The position numbers and the translations under genes are program-made. DNA of 64,000 nt from Hermatobates lingyangjiaoensis (lineage: Eukaryota > Arthropoda > Insecta > Hemiptera > Hermatobatidae), in contig JAPFBL010000255.1 of assembly GCA_026182355.1 (NCBI GenBank), forward strand, positions 5,705,501 to 5,769,500, given 5' to 3'. The notes below the pieces were generated by a model, which did not search any database, was not told where the DNA came from, and was given only the letters and a program-made list of their open reading frames with translations. Within the stretch, counting starts at the first letter, position 1, and each line of letters begins with the position of its first letter. Below, one piece after another: positions 37,641-46,932 of the stretch.

Positions 37641-38258
37641 GAAATCGTAAAACGTAGTACAATGTTCCTTTTTGTCCGTAAAATTGTAACATAAAGTATT
37701 TAGTACACTCGCTCATGAGGTTCTATTTTTGGATATCATTATGTGATCCGTCAAACGGTGTGACCTCTATCATGTCAACAAGCATTCAGAATCAATCATA
37801 AGTCATTTTTTTTTATATTTTGTTGTGAAACTAACTTTTTCAGTTCTTGAAAATTTTTTAAATATTTTCTCATGATGCTGCTATAAGTTCTATCGTAACT
37901 CCAAAATTTTAGGACTTTAGGGTTAAGAGTTTAGGAAAAAAAGAATGTCTACAATAGCATTTTAGCCAAATTCTGACTTTTCTATGTAGATCTGTAGCGT
38001 GAACACAGACTTTTAGATTTATACTAACCCATCAAACCACCCACTCACTCACATACACAGGTACAACACACACACGCTCGCACGCACACACACGCTCGCG
38101 CGCGCACACACACGCACTCGCACACACACTCACTCACACACACGACATTATAGAAAAAAAAACGTCAAAAAGGACTTTGAGGATCTCAAACATGTAAATC
38201 CATCAAAATCTCGGACGGAATTTTTTCATTATCACTATACTTTACTTATAGTAAAGTG
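37640..38258 (-). mobile_element. Family T 5'-end copy
   Basis: The minus-strand 5' end at 38258 reads ACTTTACTATAAGTAAAGT, then ATAGTGATAATG. A CA/CG-rich microsatellite lies at 38050-38150, in the position of the GT repeats of other copies. TGTGATCCGTCAAACGG and AACAAGCATTCAGAATCAAT match the copy at 9840-9900. No 3' terminus is found. Confidence 0.6.
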
Positions 38259-38259
38259 A

Positions 38260-39345
38260 AAGTGATTCAGTTGTCAATTTAATTATTGAACTAATAGAGT
38301 TGTAAATGAGTAATTAGAAAATATTTATATTAATAAGTGAAAGCATTTTAATTTTAAATTTTTGATGTTAGATAATATTAATGCTATAATTGAAAATATC
38401 TTTTCATTTATTGCTATATTAATTGGATAGACAACTTATAACATGTATTCGTAAGATATATCAATTGTTTAAGAGAGGTGAAACATATAAATATACACAT
38501 AGGTATAAGCAATCATGGAAGCTTAAACGATAAAATAGCCATCATTCAAATAGGGGTCAGCAACCCTGCGTGTCGCACTCCTCCAGGCACGGAAGTTTTC
38601 GGAAGTCACGCCAAGGCTTTCGGAACTCATCAACTACAGAACCTTATTGACAGTACTCTTAACCCATGCACTACATGCAAATGAAAGGCAACACTTGAAC
38701 GCTATTGTAAATTAAACATATATTAATAGAATAATGATATAAGACGGTATTTAAGAAAAGAAGACCAACCTAACAAATCAAATATCTAATCCTAAATATT
38801 TTTTCCATAAAAAAGTCTAAAAGACTCTCAGTTGACTAACTTTGTTTTTTTTTCAATTAATTGAATTTTTAACAAGTTGGTTATATTTAAAGTAAATAAT
38901 AAAAGAGATGAAACATCTTAAAAAGAAATTAAAGATAAATTTGTTAAAAATATTATTTAAAACTTTAGTTATAAACTTTAGTTAAACTTTAATTCGTTTT
39001 ATGCAACTTTTGATAATTTAAACTGTATAATAAAAGAGAGGTGAGCATGGTTGTAGGATGCAATAATAATACAAAATAACGTCAGGGCGGAAGAGGCCTT
39101 CTTCTGGTGCAGAGTGTCACCTTGAGCTCTACATAGTCATCTCAGCATATCCTGTTCAATTGCTACACGAATAACAATGAGTTGTTTGTAGGAAAAGGTA
39201 AAATATCGAATTGAACTAAAAAAGGAAACAACAATATCTGAAATGGTGATTCAAATCGTCTTAGGTTGAAATAAGAACGAAAATCTTCATTCTTTAAAGA
39301 GTTTTATAGAATTATATATATACATTTATTGAAAGAAGTGTGTAT
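38260..39345. other. AT-rich non-coding DNA, no gene seen
   Basis: No recognisable gene or repeat. The frame at 38478-38684 has no domain. Confidence 0.4.
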
Positions 39346-40345
39346 ATGAGAGTGTGTGTGTGTGTGTGTGTGTGGAGAGAGAGAGAGAGAGAGAGAGAGT
39401 GAGAGTGAGGAGGGGTTGGAGAGAGAGGAAAAACAAATAAATGAGGGAGTGAAAAGGAAGGGAGGGTATGATAGAAAAAAATTGAGAGATTGTGAAAGAA
39501 AAGAGGTAGATGAATGAGGAGATAGATGAGGAGTTGATAAATAAGGCTGGAATGGAGAGAAATGGAGACGTGGAGGGAGAACAAAGAGAAAGAGGGAGGA
39601 TAACTTGTGAAGATAAAAGAGAGTGAAGATGGAAAGAGGGAATGATAGAAGAAAAGTTTAATAGCAGTGAGAAGTAGAGAGAGAGCGAGAGGGAGAGATA
39701 GAGTGAGAAAACATCTAGGAATAACTGGAGTGAACAAAAGGAGATGTAGAGGTGGATGGAAATAAGGAAATTGAGAGAGGGGTTGGTAAAAGTGGGATAT
39801 AGCGGGGAGAGGGGATAGAGGAGACAGAAGCAAGCTAGTGAGGGTGGCATGGTGGAAGCGAATCGCAGAAGGGTTGGTAAAAGTGAGATATAACGGGGAG
39901 AGGGGATAGAGGAGACAGAAGCAAGCTAGTGAGGGTGGCATGGTGGAAGCGAATCGCAGAAGGGTTGGTAAAAGTGAGATATAGCGGGGAGAGGGGATAG
40001 AGGAGACAGAAGCAAGCTAGTGAGAGTGGCATGGTGGAAGCGAATCGCAGAAGGGTTGGTAAAAGTGAGATATAGCGGGGAGAGGGGATAGAGGAGACAG
40101 AAGCAAGCAAGTGAGGGTGGCATGGTGGAAGCGAATCGCAGAAGGGTTGGTAAAAGTGAGATATAGCGGGGAGAGGGGATAGAGGAGACAGAAGCAAGCA
40201 AGTGAGGGTGGCATGGTGGAAGCGAATCGCAGAAGGGTTGGTAAAAGTGAGATATAGCGGGGAGAGGGGATAGAGGAGACAGAAGCAAGCAAGTGAGGGT
40301 GGCATGGTGGAAGAGAATCGCAGATGAAGCGAAAGAAGGAAGGGA
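39346..40345 (+). repeat. 1-kb purine-rich tract with GT/GA microsatellite
   Basis: The plus strand is strongly enriched in A and G for about a kilobase. It starts with (GT)n at about 39352-39374 and (GA)n at 39375-39400, continues through irregular purine-rich DNA to about 39780, then the 91-bp satellite. The long minus-strand frames across it (up to 209 codons, rich in S, L, P and H) are translations of polypyrimidine DNA and overlap one another in all three frames, so they are not genes. Confidence 0.8.
39780..40325 (+). repeat. 91-bp satellite, six near-identical units
   Basis: Units start with GGGTTGGTAAAAGTGAGATA at 39780, 39871, 39962, 40053, 40144 and 40235, a constant 91-bp period. 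The units differ at only a handful of positions, which points to recent amplification or homogenisation. Because 91 is not divisible by three, translation shifts frame each unit. Confidence 0.95.
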
Positions 40346-40503
40346 TGTGAAAACAGTCTGGAAAAAGAAACAGTAGTATATTGTGATTTTTCAAGACTCA
40401 AGTGTTTCTTGTTTATCTTTTAACTGACTGATGTCAGTTTTATAAATAATTTATTCTAAATCATAACAAACAAGCAAGGCTTAAGGAAATGCGATTCAGT
40501 ACA
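40346..40503. other. AT-rich spacer left of the LTR element
   Basis: No feature seen apart from the target-site sequence next to the LTR. Confidence 0.4.
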
Positions 40504-40507
40504 TACA

Positions 40508-40698
40508 AGTTACGCGTGTCCGGGTAATGAATAGGTTTTTAAAAAAAAGGAATTTAAATAAACTAGCTCGCACGTGATTGAAGACAAGAATCGAGTTTTA
40601 TTAGTCAGCTCCTTCTGTTTATAGGAGAGGCAATGTTGATACGGACTTCAACCCTCTAGTCTCTCGCGGGCCGGCGTCTCTCGCGGGCCGGCATTACT
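40508..40698 (-). repeat. 3' LTR
   Basis: 191 bp, identical by eye to 45473-45663. It contains a TATAAA (minus, 40628-40633), an AATAAA polyadenylation signal (minus, 40597-40602) and two tandem 17-bp CpG-rich units (40660-40676 and 40677-40693) in the U3 part. Confidence 0.95.
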
Positions 40699-40711
40699 GC
40701 CCCCTCCCAGT
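40699..40711 (-). promoter_or_regulatory. Polypurine tract
   Basis: In element orientation ACTGGGAGGGGGC lies directly next to the 3' LTR. This is the usual place for the primer of plus-strand DNA synthesis. Confidence 0.7.
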
Positions 40712-40955
40712 CCTTATCAACAATGCTCTCCGTACAAGTGTCTGAGTTATATCATAAAATAACAAAACAAAACTTGACTCTAAACATAAGAAATGAATAT
40801 AATGTTTTAACATTCAAAAATAAAATGACGTCCACACAAGTAACTGAATTAACATTGTTTATAGAAATTACAGAAATAACAAAAGATGAACTTCTATGAT
40901 TATTTGTACAAAACAAAAATAACAAAATTAACAAAGGTAAACACACATAACTACA

Positions 40956-43754
40956 CTATATCGTTCGCACCATTGGTGGGATTTTCCTTCTCACCCGTCG
41001 CAGTTCCTGAAAATGAACTATTTCTTGTTTCAGGGTGTCCGTTCCTATCCTCCATATCTGTGCTCTGTACCGTGGTAACGTTGCGAGTACTTCGTATGGC
41101 CCTACGTATCTCGGGTCCGATTTCCTTCGCTTCTGCCTATTCAGTTTATATACGAAGTCCCCTTCTTGTATCAACCCTACTGTTTCTTCTGCTTTCCTTT
41201 GATTATATTGCTTGGTCCATCTTTCTTTTGCTGCTTTGACTCTATTATGTAACCTTTGTGGATCCGCTTCCTTTTTCCGCAATTCAAATGGTGTTGCCTC
41301 TGTGGTCGAGTGAATACTACTGTTGTATGCTAGGACCGCTCTGGCCATTGCCACATGACCCTTTATGTTTTTTGCATCAGCCAATAACTGCAAGTGTTCC
41401 GTTAGAGTGTTATGTAGTCTCTCTATTGCTCCGTGGGACCTTGGATGACCCGGTGTACACCAATGGGGGTTTATATTGAATTCTTTTAACAGGGTTTTTA
41501 TTTTAACGTTGTTGAACTCTCGCCCTCTGTCCATATAGATCGTTCTCGGGCAGTCAAACGTGGCCAAATACGACAGCAATGCCTCTTCTGTACTTTCACT
41601 TGATTTACTTGTTAGTGGCCATGCTGAGGCTAACTTCGTTAGTCTATCTATTGTTGTTAAATATTTGTTTCCGTCGTATGTAAATATATCAATTTCTAGC
41701 TCCTCAAAGGGTCCCTCGGGCGTCTGACTTTGTAATAATGGAGGTACAAGTGGTACTCTTTCATACTTCCTCCTTTTGCATATTTCACAGTCCTTTATCA
41801 CTTGGGCTATCCTCTTGCCCATTTGGAGCCAGTAATGCGACCTCTGTAGATGTTTAAGGGTCTCTGTGACACCACGATGGTTGGTTTTTCCCCTGTGATA
41901 ATTTAGGATGACCTCTTTCTGCTGCTCTTCGTCTTCTACCGTTTCTACCTGGTTCTTACAGATTATGAAATGAGCTCCTTGTCTCAGCTCTCTTTCCTGA
42001 ATTAGTCGGAGTAGTCTATTTTCAAGTTCTTGTGATTCTATAAAGAAATGGTATACCTTTCCTGGCACTGTTAGTTGGTTTATGACTGTACTTAATTGTT
42101 CGTTGTTCGCTTTCGTTCCTCCTGTAATAATATTTATTTTTAAGTGGCCATATTTGTGCAATTGGGTGTTTATTATTTCTTCTGTGTCGTCTTTTATAAT
42201 TATTTGATTTCTCTTGTTGTTTATTATATCCTGACTAATCTCAGCTTCCGGTCCATTTCGTTGTTCTTGGTCTTCATCTGCGTCTGGTGTCCGGTTGGCG
42301 AAGAACTCTCGCACGTCCCTGGAGGTACTTGGCTCTCTCGTACTACTTCTCGTAATGACGTTGACGTTTCTGGACAAACAGTCGGCTACTTGATTATCAA
42401 CGCCCTTTACGTGCTGGACCCTGAAGTTGTATGCAGCTATCCTTTCTTTCCACTTTGCTATCCGGGCTGACGTCTCCTTTAAATTCCCGATCCACATTAG
42501 GGGCCTATGATCTGTTCTAATAGTGAACTCAGCCGCAAAAAGGTAGGGTCGGAAATGTTCTACAGTCCACACTATGCCTAACATTTCCCTTTCTATTGTG
42601 CTATACCTTTTTTCTGCTGGTGATAATTTTCTGCTGGCGTAGGCTATTGGTCGCTCTCCCTGGATAGTTTCCTGCATCAAGACTCCCCCGATAGCTTCTT
42701 GACTGGCATCTGTCATTACAATGAATGGTTTGTTTAGGTCAGGAAATTGGAGCAACAGCGGGCCCCGCAACGCCTTCTTACACTGCTCCACTGCTTCTCT
42801 TAGATCTTCTGTTTGTATAAACTTCTTTCCTTTCTTTAAACTGTCCGTCAAGGGGTTCGTGATTGCTGCAAAGTCCTTTACGTACCTTCTATAGAAACCT
42901 ATCATACCTAGAAAAGCCCTGATGTCTTTGGGTCCCTTTGGATAGGGTAATCGATCTATTGCTTCAACCTTCTTAGGGTCGGGTCTTACTCCTTCACCTG
43001 AGATAAGGTGCCCCATAAATCTAACCTCTTTTTGATATAAGCGGGTTTTATCCATCGCTACCTTTAAGCCAAAGTCCCTTATTCTTTTCAGCACCCTTGT
43101 AACATGTTCCTTATGCTCTTCTATTGACTTACTGAACACTATGATGTCATCCATGTAGATTTGCGTAAAGTCTTCTCCCAGTCCTTCAAGCAGTTCATCC
43201 ATGAGGCGTTGGAACGTGGAAGGCGCATTCTTTAGGCCAAAGGGCATCCTCAAAAATTCGAAGTGGCCTCTATCGAACGTAAAGGCCGTCTTCTCGACAT
43301 CTCTCGGGTGCATCCTAATCTGGTGATACCCGGCCTTGAGGTCGAAGGTACTGAATACAGTTGCTCCTGCCATATGGTCGAGTATGTCTTCTATCCTTGG
43401 CAGAGGGTATCTTTCAAGCTTAGTGTACTTATTTAACTCTCTAAAATCTACTACCAACCGGTATTTAGGGGGTTTACCCTCCTCGACCTTTTTCGGGACC
43501 AGCCAAATAGGGCTCGAAAATTGCGACTTAGACCTCTGTATTATGCCCTGGTCCAGCATTTCCTTTATTTGCTCCTGCATTATCTTTTTCAATTGGTGTG
43601 GGTACCTTCTAGGTTTCACGTAAACAACTGTACCTTCAGGGAGTTCTATTTGGTGTTTGACCCTACCTGTAGCTGATAACCTCTGTCCTTCACTATAGAA
43701 TACTTTTTCAAATTCTTTCATTAATTCACTCACCTGATGTTCTCCTGGTATCAC
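40956..43754 (-). CDS. pol: Pol: reverse transcriptase, RNase H, integrase
   Basis: One open frame of 932 codons. Reverse transcriptase: FDLKAGYHQ (about 137-145) and the catalytic YMDD (200-203). RNase H: TDAS (D349), an E near 388, RTDHRP (D415) and VADCLS (D458). Integrase: HHCC zinc finger (H620, H626, C656, C659) and the catalytic triad D689, D742, E778 with 35 residues between the last two. All key residues are present. The first residue shown is encoded by GTG; the frame opens only a few codons upstream (after about 43783), and there is no ATG at the start, so it is probably made by -1 frameshifting from the protease frame rather than by its own start. RNA-templated replication and integration are the known roles of this family. 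Confidence 0.97.
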   Translation of the reverse strand: MIPGEHQVSELMKEFEKVFYSEGQRLSATGRVKHQIELPEGTVVYVKPRRYPHQLKKIMQEQIKEMLDQGIIQRSKSQFSSPIWLVPKKVEEGKPPKYRLVVDFRELNKYTKLERYPLPRIEDILDHMAGATVFSTFDLKAGYHQIRMHPRDVEKTAFTFDRGHFEFLRMPFGLKNAPSTFQRLMDELLEGLGEDFTQIYMDDIIVFSKSIEEHKEHVTRVLKRIRDFGLKVAMDKTRLYQKEVRFMGHLISGEGVRPDPKKVEAIDRLPYPKGPKDIRAFLGMIGFYRRYVKDFAAITNPLTDSLKKGKKFIQTEDLREAVEQCKKALRGPLLLQFPDLNKPFIVMTDASQEAIGGVLMQETIQGERPIAYASRKLSPAEKRYSTIEREMLGIVWTVEHFRPYLFAAEFTIRTDHRPLMWIGNLKETSARIAKWKERIAAYNFRVQHVKGVDNQVADCLSRNVNVITRSSTREPSTSRDVREFFANRTPDADEDQEQRNGPEAEISQDIINNKRNQIIIKDDTEEIINTQLHKYGHLKINIITGGTKANNEQLSTVINQLTVPGKVYHFFIESQELENRLLRLIQERELRQGAHFIICKNQVETVEDEEQQKEVILNYHRGKTNHRGVTETLKHLQRSHYWLQMGKRIAQVIKDCEICKRRKYERVPLVPPLLQSQTPEGPFEELEIDIFTYDGNKYLTTIDRLTKLASAWPLTSKSSESTEEALLSYLATFDCPRTIYMDRGREFNNVKIKTLLKEFNINPHWCTPGHPRSHGAIERLHNTLTEHLQLLADAKNIKGHVAMARAVLAYNSSIHSTTEATPFELRKKEADPQRLHNRVKAAKERWTKQYNQRKAEETVGLIQEGDFVYKLNRQKRRKSDPRYVGPYEVLATLPRYRAQIWRIGTDTLKQEIVHFQELRRVRRKIPPMVRTI

Positions 43755-43771
43755 TTTTCCACAGTTTACCG

Positions 43772-44209
43772 TTATTCTCTTCCTGGTTTAACTCTCCCTT
43801 CCACGAAGTATTTCCTTTTTCCTAGTTTAATGTCCCACTTCCCTCTTTTACACTCAGGTTTTGCATTGATTCTCTCCAAAAAGTCGCACCCTAGAATAAC
43901 TCCATATTTCTGGGTCTCTAAGTGGGTCACATGCACTTTCATCTCCAAGGTCTCTCCTATTAATTCTCCCATCTCTACCTGTAATTCGCCTACCAGGCTC
44001 TTCCTTCCTGCCATGGTGACCAAGGTGCAGTTGCACGGTGTCAGCCCTGAATAATTGTCCATCCTTTTTGCCACTTCATTGTCCATAATTGTGCTATCTG
44101 ACCCTGTATCTACCAAACACTTAGTCTTCCATTTGGGAAAAAAAAATATAGGGAGCTTACCTCTTATGCTATTCCTCTGTTGCTCGCCTATATACCTCTC
44201 GCCTAACCT
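43772..44209 (-). CDS. Retroviral-type aspartic protease
   Basis: This open stretch begins right after the gag UGA and ends at a TAA at 43772-43774. The active-site motif LVDTGSD lies at about 44095-44118, and ILGCDFL, the conserved second half of retropepsins, near 43880-43900. It has no ATG before the active site. It is in the same frame as gag, separated by that single stop, and in the 0 frame relative to pol in the -1 frame. Retropepsins act as dimers and cut Gag and Pol polyproteins. Expression would need readthrough of the UGA; independent initiation is possible but no good start is seen. Confidence 0.85.
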   Translation of the reverse strand, partial: RLGERYIGEQQRNSIRGKLPIFFFPKWKTKCLVDTGSDSTIMDNEVAKRMDNYSGLTPCNCTLVTMAGRKSLVGELQVEMGELIGETLEMKVHVTHLETQKYGVILGCDFLERINAKPECKRGKWDIKLGKRKYFVEGRVKPGRE

Positions 44210-45403
44210 TCAATCCTTCTTCCTCTTCTCTCGAATAGCGATCCTCCCACCACGAGTCTCTTCCAGTGAAGGCCACTTCCCTCGCTCGTACCAGCGCTCG
44301 TGTCGTTCTATCGATGTCTCTTGCTCCGACCCTGTTGACTCTGATGAGCTCCCGTCCTCTGAAGAGCCTTCCCCTTTTTGTCTTCTCCTGCCCCACATCT
44401 TCTCCCGCCGGGTTGTGTTAATTTCCATGGGCTCATCTCTTGGTGTTGGTCTATACTGTGTCGTTCGTGGTCTCTCCTTGCGATATAAATACGGGCACTC
44501 TCGCGCGAAGTGACCGAGTTCACCACACTCCCAACATCCTCTTCTTACTGGCTTCTCTCTTCGCGTGTAGCCTCCCACTGCCTCATAGCTGTTCCTCCTG
44601 GCTTGAGATCTTCTCTCTTCAAAACGTCCCCGTGGCTTCCTCTCCTGTGAATACCTCCCTTGTCCTCGATCCTCATAGGCTCTTGCTCTGAATTGCCTAT
44701 CCTGAGGTACTCTCCTCCTGGTCACAACTGCCCATCCTCCTTCTGACTTCCCTCTGTATATAACACCGTTATCTTCTCGGTCCATTTCTTCCTCCCGGAT
44801 GGCATTAATTGTCTCCTCGAGACTAGTGGGCTTCATGATACGGAGGGCCATTCTCACTCGTTCTGGAGCTGTCTTGAGGAGAATTTCACTGGCTATCTCT
44901 TCATATATCGTCGTTCTCCATTTCGCTTCTTGACTGTCTGTGCACTTTTCATTTATCTTCATAGTTAATTTCCTTGTCGCATCCCCCAATCTGCGCCCGA
45001 ACTCAGCGCAGGTCTCACCATTCTCCTTCCGCATTTCAAAAATTTTTAGCGCACTTCTAGCTACAGGCTTTGCGGCTCCAGCATATCTGTCCTTAAGGGC
45101 TGCTCGCACCGCACTCCACTCCGCACAAAACGTAAGTCCTAACTCCAGCATCACCGTAAGGCTGACCCTGGCGAGGAAGTAGGTCTTGATGTTCTTGTCT
45201 GTAGCTGGGTCTAGTTGAGTTGTGACTAACTGCTCGTTGATGCAGTCCATTCTCTCTATGAACAAGTCCAACTCTCGAGCATCACCCTCGAACCTCTTTA
45301 TCGAATCTAATAGGTTCATCAGGTACCCTGCTTTTGCTACTCTCGCTTGTTCTATTTTCACTGCGAGCCTAACATCGGCTCCTGTTGTCTGTTTACTCGT
45401 CAT
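44210..45403 (-). CDS. gag: Gag capsid/nucleocapsid protein
   Basis: From the first ATG (45401-45403) the protein has about 397 residues; the frame is open seven codons further upstream to a GTG. The N-terminal two thirds are helical and charged, as expected for a capsid. One CCHC zinc knuckle (CWECGELGHFAREC, C-x2-C-x4-H-x4-C) lies near residue 290-303, flanked by an arginine-rich region, the usual RNA-binding nucleocapsid. The C-terminus is rich in S, E and R. The frame ends in UGA at 44210-44212, after which the same frame continues open into protease. Function by family: packaging of element RNA in virus-like particles. Confidence 0.93.
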   Translation of the reverse strand: MTSKQTTGADVRLAVKIEQARVAKAGYLMNLLDSIKRFEGDARELDLFIERMDCINEQLVTTQLDPATDKNIKTYFLARVSLTVMLELGLTFCAEWSAVRAALKDRYAGAAKPVARSALKIFEMRKENGETCAEFGRRLGDATRKLTMKINEKCTDSQEAKWRTTIYEEIASEILLKTAPERVRMALRIMKPTSLEETINAIREEEMDREDNGVIYRGKSEGGWAVVTRRRVPQDRQFRARAYEDRGQGRYSQERKPRGRFEERRSQARRNSYEAVGGYTRREKPVRRGCWECGELGHFARECPYLYRKERPRTTQYRPTPRDEPMEINTTRREKMWGRRRQKGEGSSEDGSSSESTGSEQETSIERHERWYERGKWPSLEETRGGRIAIREKRKKD

Positions 45404-45453
45404 GTTGGTTTCTACACTGGACACAACACTACACTATTAAACAGTTGGCGAAT

Positions 45454-45473
45454 GATCCCGGGTTTCGGCACCA
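45454..45473 (-). promoter_or_regulatory. Primer-binding site for tRNA-Phe
   Basis: In element orientation the sequence TGGTGCCGAAACCCGGGATC starts at the last base of the 5' LTR. It is complementary to the 3' end of animal cytosolic tRNA-Phe (acceptor strand ending TTTCGGCA plus CCA). The tRNA identity comes from remembered tRNA-Phe sequence, in which the 5' acceptor strand is GCCGAAA. It would prime minus-strand synthesis. Confidence 0.8.
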
Positions 45474-45663
45474 GTTACGCGTGTCCGGGTAATGAATAGG
45501 TTTTTAAAAAAAAGGAATTTAAATAAACTAGCTCGCACGTGATTGAAGACAAGAATCGAGTTTTATTAGTCAGCTCCTTCTGTTTATAGGAGAGGCAATG
45601 TTGATACGGACTTCAACCCTCTAGTCTCTCGCGGGCCGGCGTCTCTCGCGGGCCGGCATTACT
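45473..45663 (-). repeat. 5' LTR with promoter signals
   Basis: 191 bp, identical by eye to the 3' LTR. Promoter: TATAAA on the minus strand at 45593-45598, preceded by two tandem 17-bp CpG-rich units (45625-45641 and 45642-45658). AATAAA lies at 45562-45567. The short U3 suggests a compact promoter. Confidence 0.95.
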
Positions 45664-45669
45664 TACACA

Positions 45670-46555
45670 TATAAATTTGAATTTTTAAAATAGTTTTGGC
45701 CTGCCTCTTGACAAGCATTACAACTAAACATCATATACTCATGTAATTCAAATATGTCGATGCTTAAAATCATAAAGTTTTTATAACTATAATATATATT
45801 TGACATTCTGTTCGTCATCAGATATAAAATATAATGTTGATTGAAGAAGTTGTTACTGTGCATTTTACTTTTAGATCAATCATAATAATTCAGATTTTTT
45901 AATTGATTTCTCCATATTTTTATCTCTATTTGCTACAAATTTTGATATCAGGATAACATTTTCTTGATGACAACCATCACTCTTATTCGGCAATCAATAA
46001 TCGCTAATAATAATAATAATTATTATTTCCTTAATGTATCCTCGAAAATTGTAAGAAATATCTAATATACTATGATGTATAAATATACAATTGATAATAA
46101 TTCGGCCAACTCATTTTTATAACGCATCTTGTGTAAATTAATATTGTTGATTATAGAACAAATATTATTTTATCAACTTTTTTAAAAATTATTTGTGTAA
46201 AACCCCTTCTCTTTTAAAATTGTAACAATTTGTTTAAGAATGTTTTCGATTAATCTTATCATGTTTTTATTTTAATCTTAATGTATAAAATAGTATCTTA
46301 CACAACATGAATCAAACTGAACGATTCTTAAAACTTATCTATGATTCATTACGAATGTCAATGACGGCTAGTTAGATAATAATTTTTTTCTTACTTTAAG
46401 TTTTCATATGACTAAATCATTTATGTTCTGAATATTTTTTAAAAAGTGTATAACATAGCTAAGCTATGTTAGCTTCTCAGTTTTTACTTTTTTTGCTCTC
46501 TGATGGCATAATTGAAATGCCTCAGAGCATTTATTTCTTTTGTTTTCCTTTTTCC
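45670..46555. other. AT-rich non-coding DNA, no gene seen
   Basis: Nothing recognisable between the LTR element and the PLE cluster. Confidence 0.4.
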
Positions 46556-46574
46556 ATTGTGGTTGAAACATCAT

Positions 46575-46700
46575 ATATATACATATATGATCTAGCCACA
46601 ATATGAAAAAAAGACTTAGTTTTTTTCCCCCATTTCATATTGTGGTTTAATCATTGACTGTTATTTCACGTATTTATGCGAAATATTGTATATACATATA
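46575..46700. mobile_element. Head-to-head PLE-like tails
   Basis: GATCTAGCCACAATATGAAA (46589-46608) is inverted relative to TTTCATATTGTGGTTTAATC (46633-46652). The plus-strand copy continues with TTTCACGTATTTATGCGAAAT, a tail also seen at 30405-30460. Both outer edges run into TA-rich DNA. It is the same family of fragments that carries hammerhead motifs at 21115, 30290 and 49609. Confidence 0.6.
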
Positions 46701-46842
46701 TATATATTTATGCATGTTTTGTTGAACGACCTTTGTACTGTGGCATGAATCAATTTCATAGTCGATCTTTCAAGTTTTCTCACCTTTGATTTAAATCTTT
46801 CTGGTATTAAATACACCAGTTCTCCAAATGATTTATTTTTCA

Positions 46843-46883
46843 TAACTGACATGTTTCGGTCTCCTTGACCATCTTCAGAGTTA
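46843..46883 (-). ncRNA. Hammerhead ribozyme, minus-strand copy
   Basis: Mirror image of the motif at 46891-46931: CTGAAGA at 46878-46872, helix II GGTC/GACC, GAAA, helix III ACATGT, C at the cleavage position (46848) and helix I AACT/AGTT. All parts are intact. Confidence 0.75.
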
Positions 46884-46890
46884 ATCAGAT

Positions 46891-46931
46891 TAACTCTGAA
46901 GATGGTCAAGGAGACCGAAACATGTCAGTTA
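46891..46931 (+). ncRNA. Hammerhead ribozyme, plus-strand copy
   Basis: Helix I TAACT (46891-46895) pairs with AGTTA (46927-46931). Then CTGAAGA (46896-46902), one unpaired T, helix II GGTC/GACC (46904-46907 with 46913-46916), GAAA (46917-46920), self-complementary helix III ACATGT (46920-46925) and the cleavage-site C46926. This is a type I hammerhead with minimal helix III, as described in the terminal repeats of Penelope-like elements. The single extra T before helix II departs from the minimal consensus. The predicted cut lies just upstream of the PLE-like ORF. Confidence 0.8.
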
Positions 46932-46932
46932 T

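Larger units (their letters stand above)
40508..45663 (-). mobile_element. Ty3/gypsy LTR retrotransposon, young and near-complete
   Basis: The element is 5156 bp and reads on the minus strand: 5' LTR (45473-45663), primer-binding site, gag, protease, RT-RNaseH-integrase, polypurine tract, 3' LTR (40508-40698). The RT-RNaseH-integrase order places it in Ty3/gypsy (Metaviridae) rather than Ty1/copia. A 4-bp target duplication TACA flanks it (40504-40507, 45664-45667). The LTRs start AGTAATG and end GTAACT in element orientation. No env-like frame lies between pol and the 3' LTR (about 250 nt). The two LTRs look identical by eye, so insertion is recent. It could still be active, depending on how its split frames are expressed. 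Confidence 0.95.

Noticed and set aside
39312..40401. Several overlapping minus-strand frames of 120-209 codons
   Set aside because: They translate a polypyrimidine strand and a 91-bp satellite; three frames are open at once and the repeat length is not a multiple of three.
40699..40955. Possible env gene between pol and the 3' LTR
   Set aside because: Only about 250 nt remain and no suitable frame is open.
40886..45440. Plus-strand frames of 70-152 codons inside the LTR element
   Set aside because: They lie antisense to gag, protease and pol and have no domain of their own.
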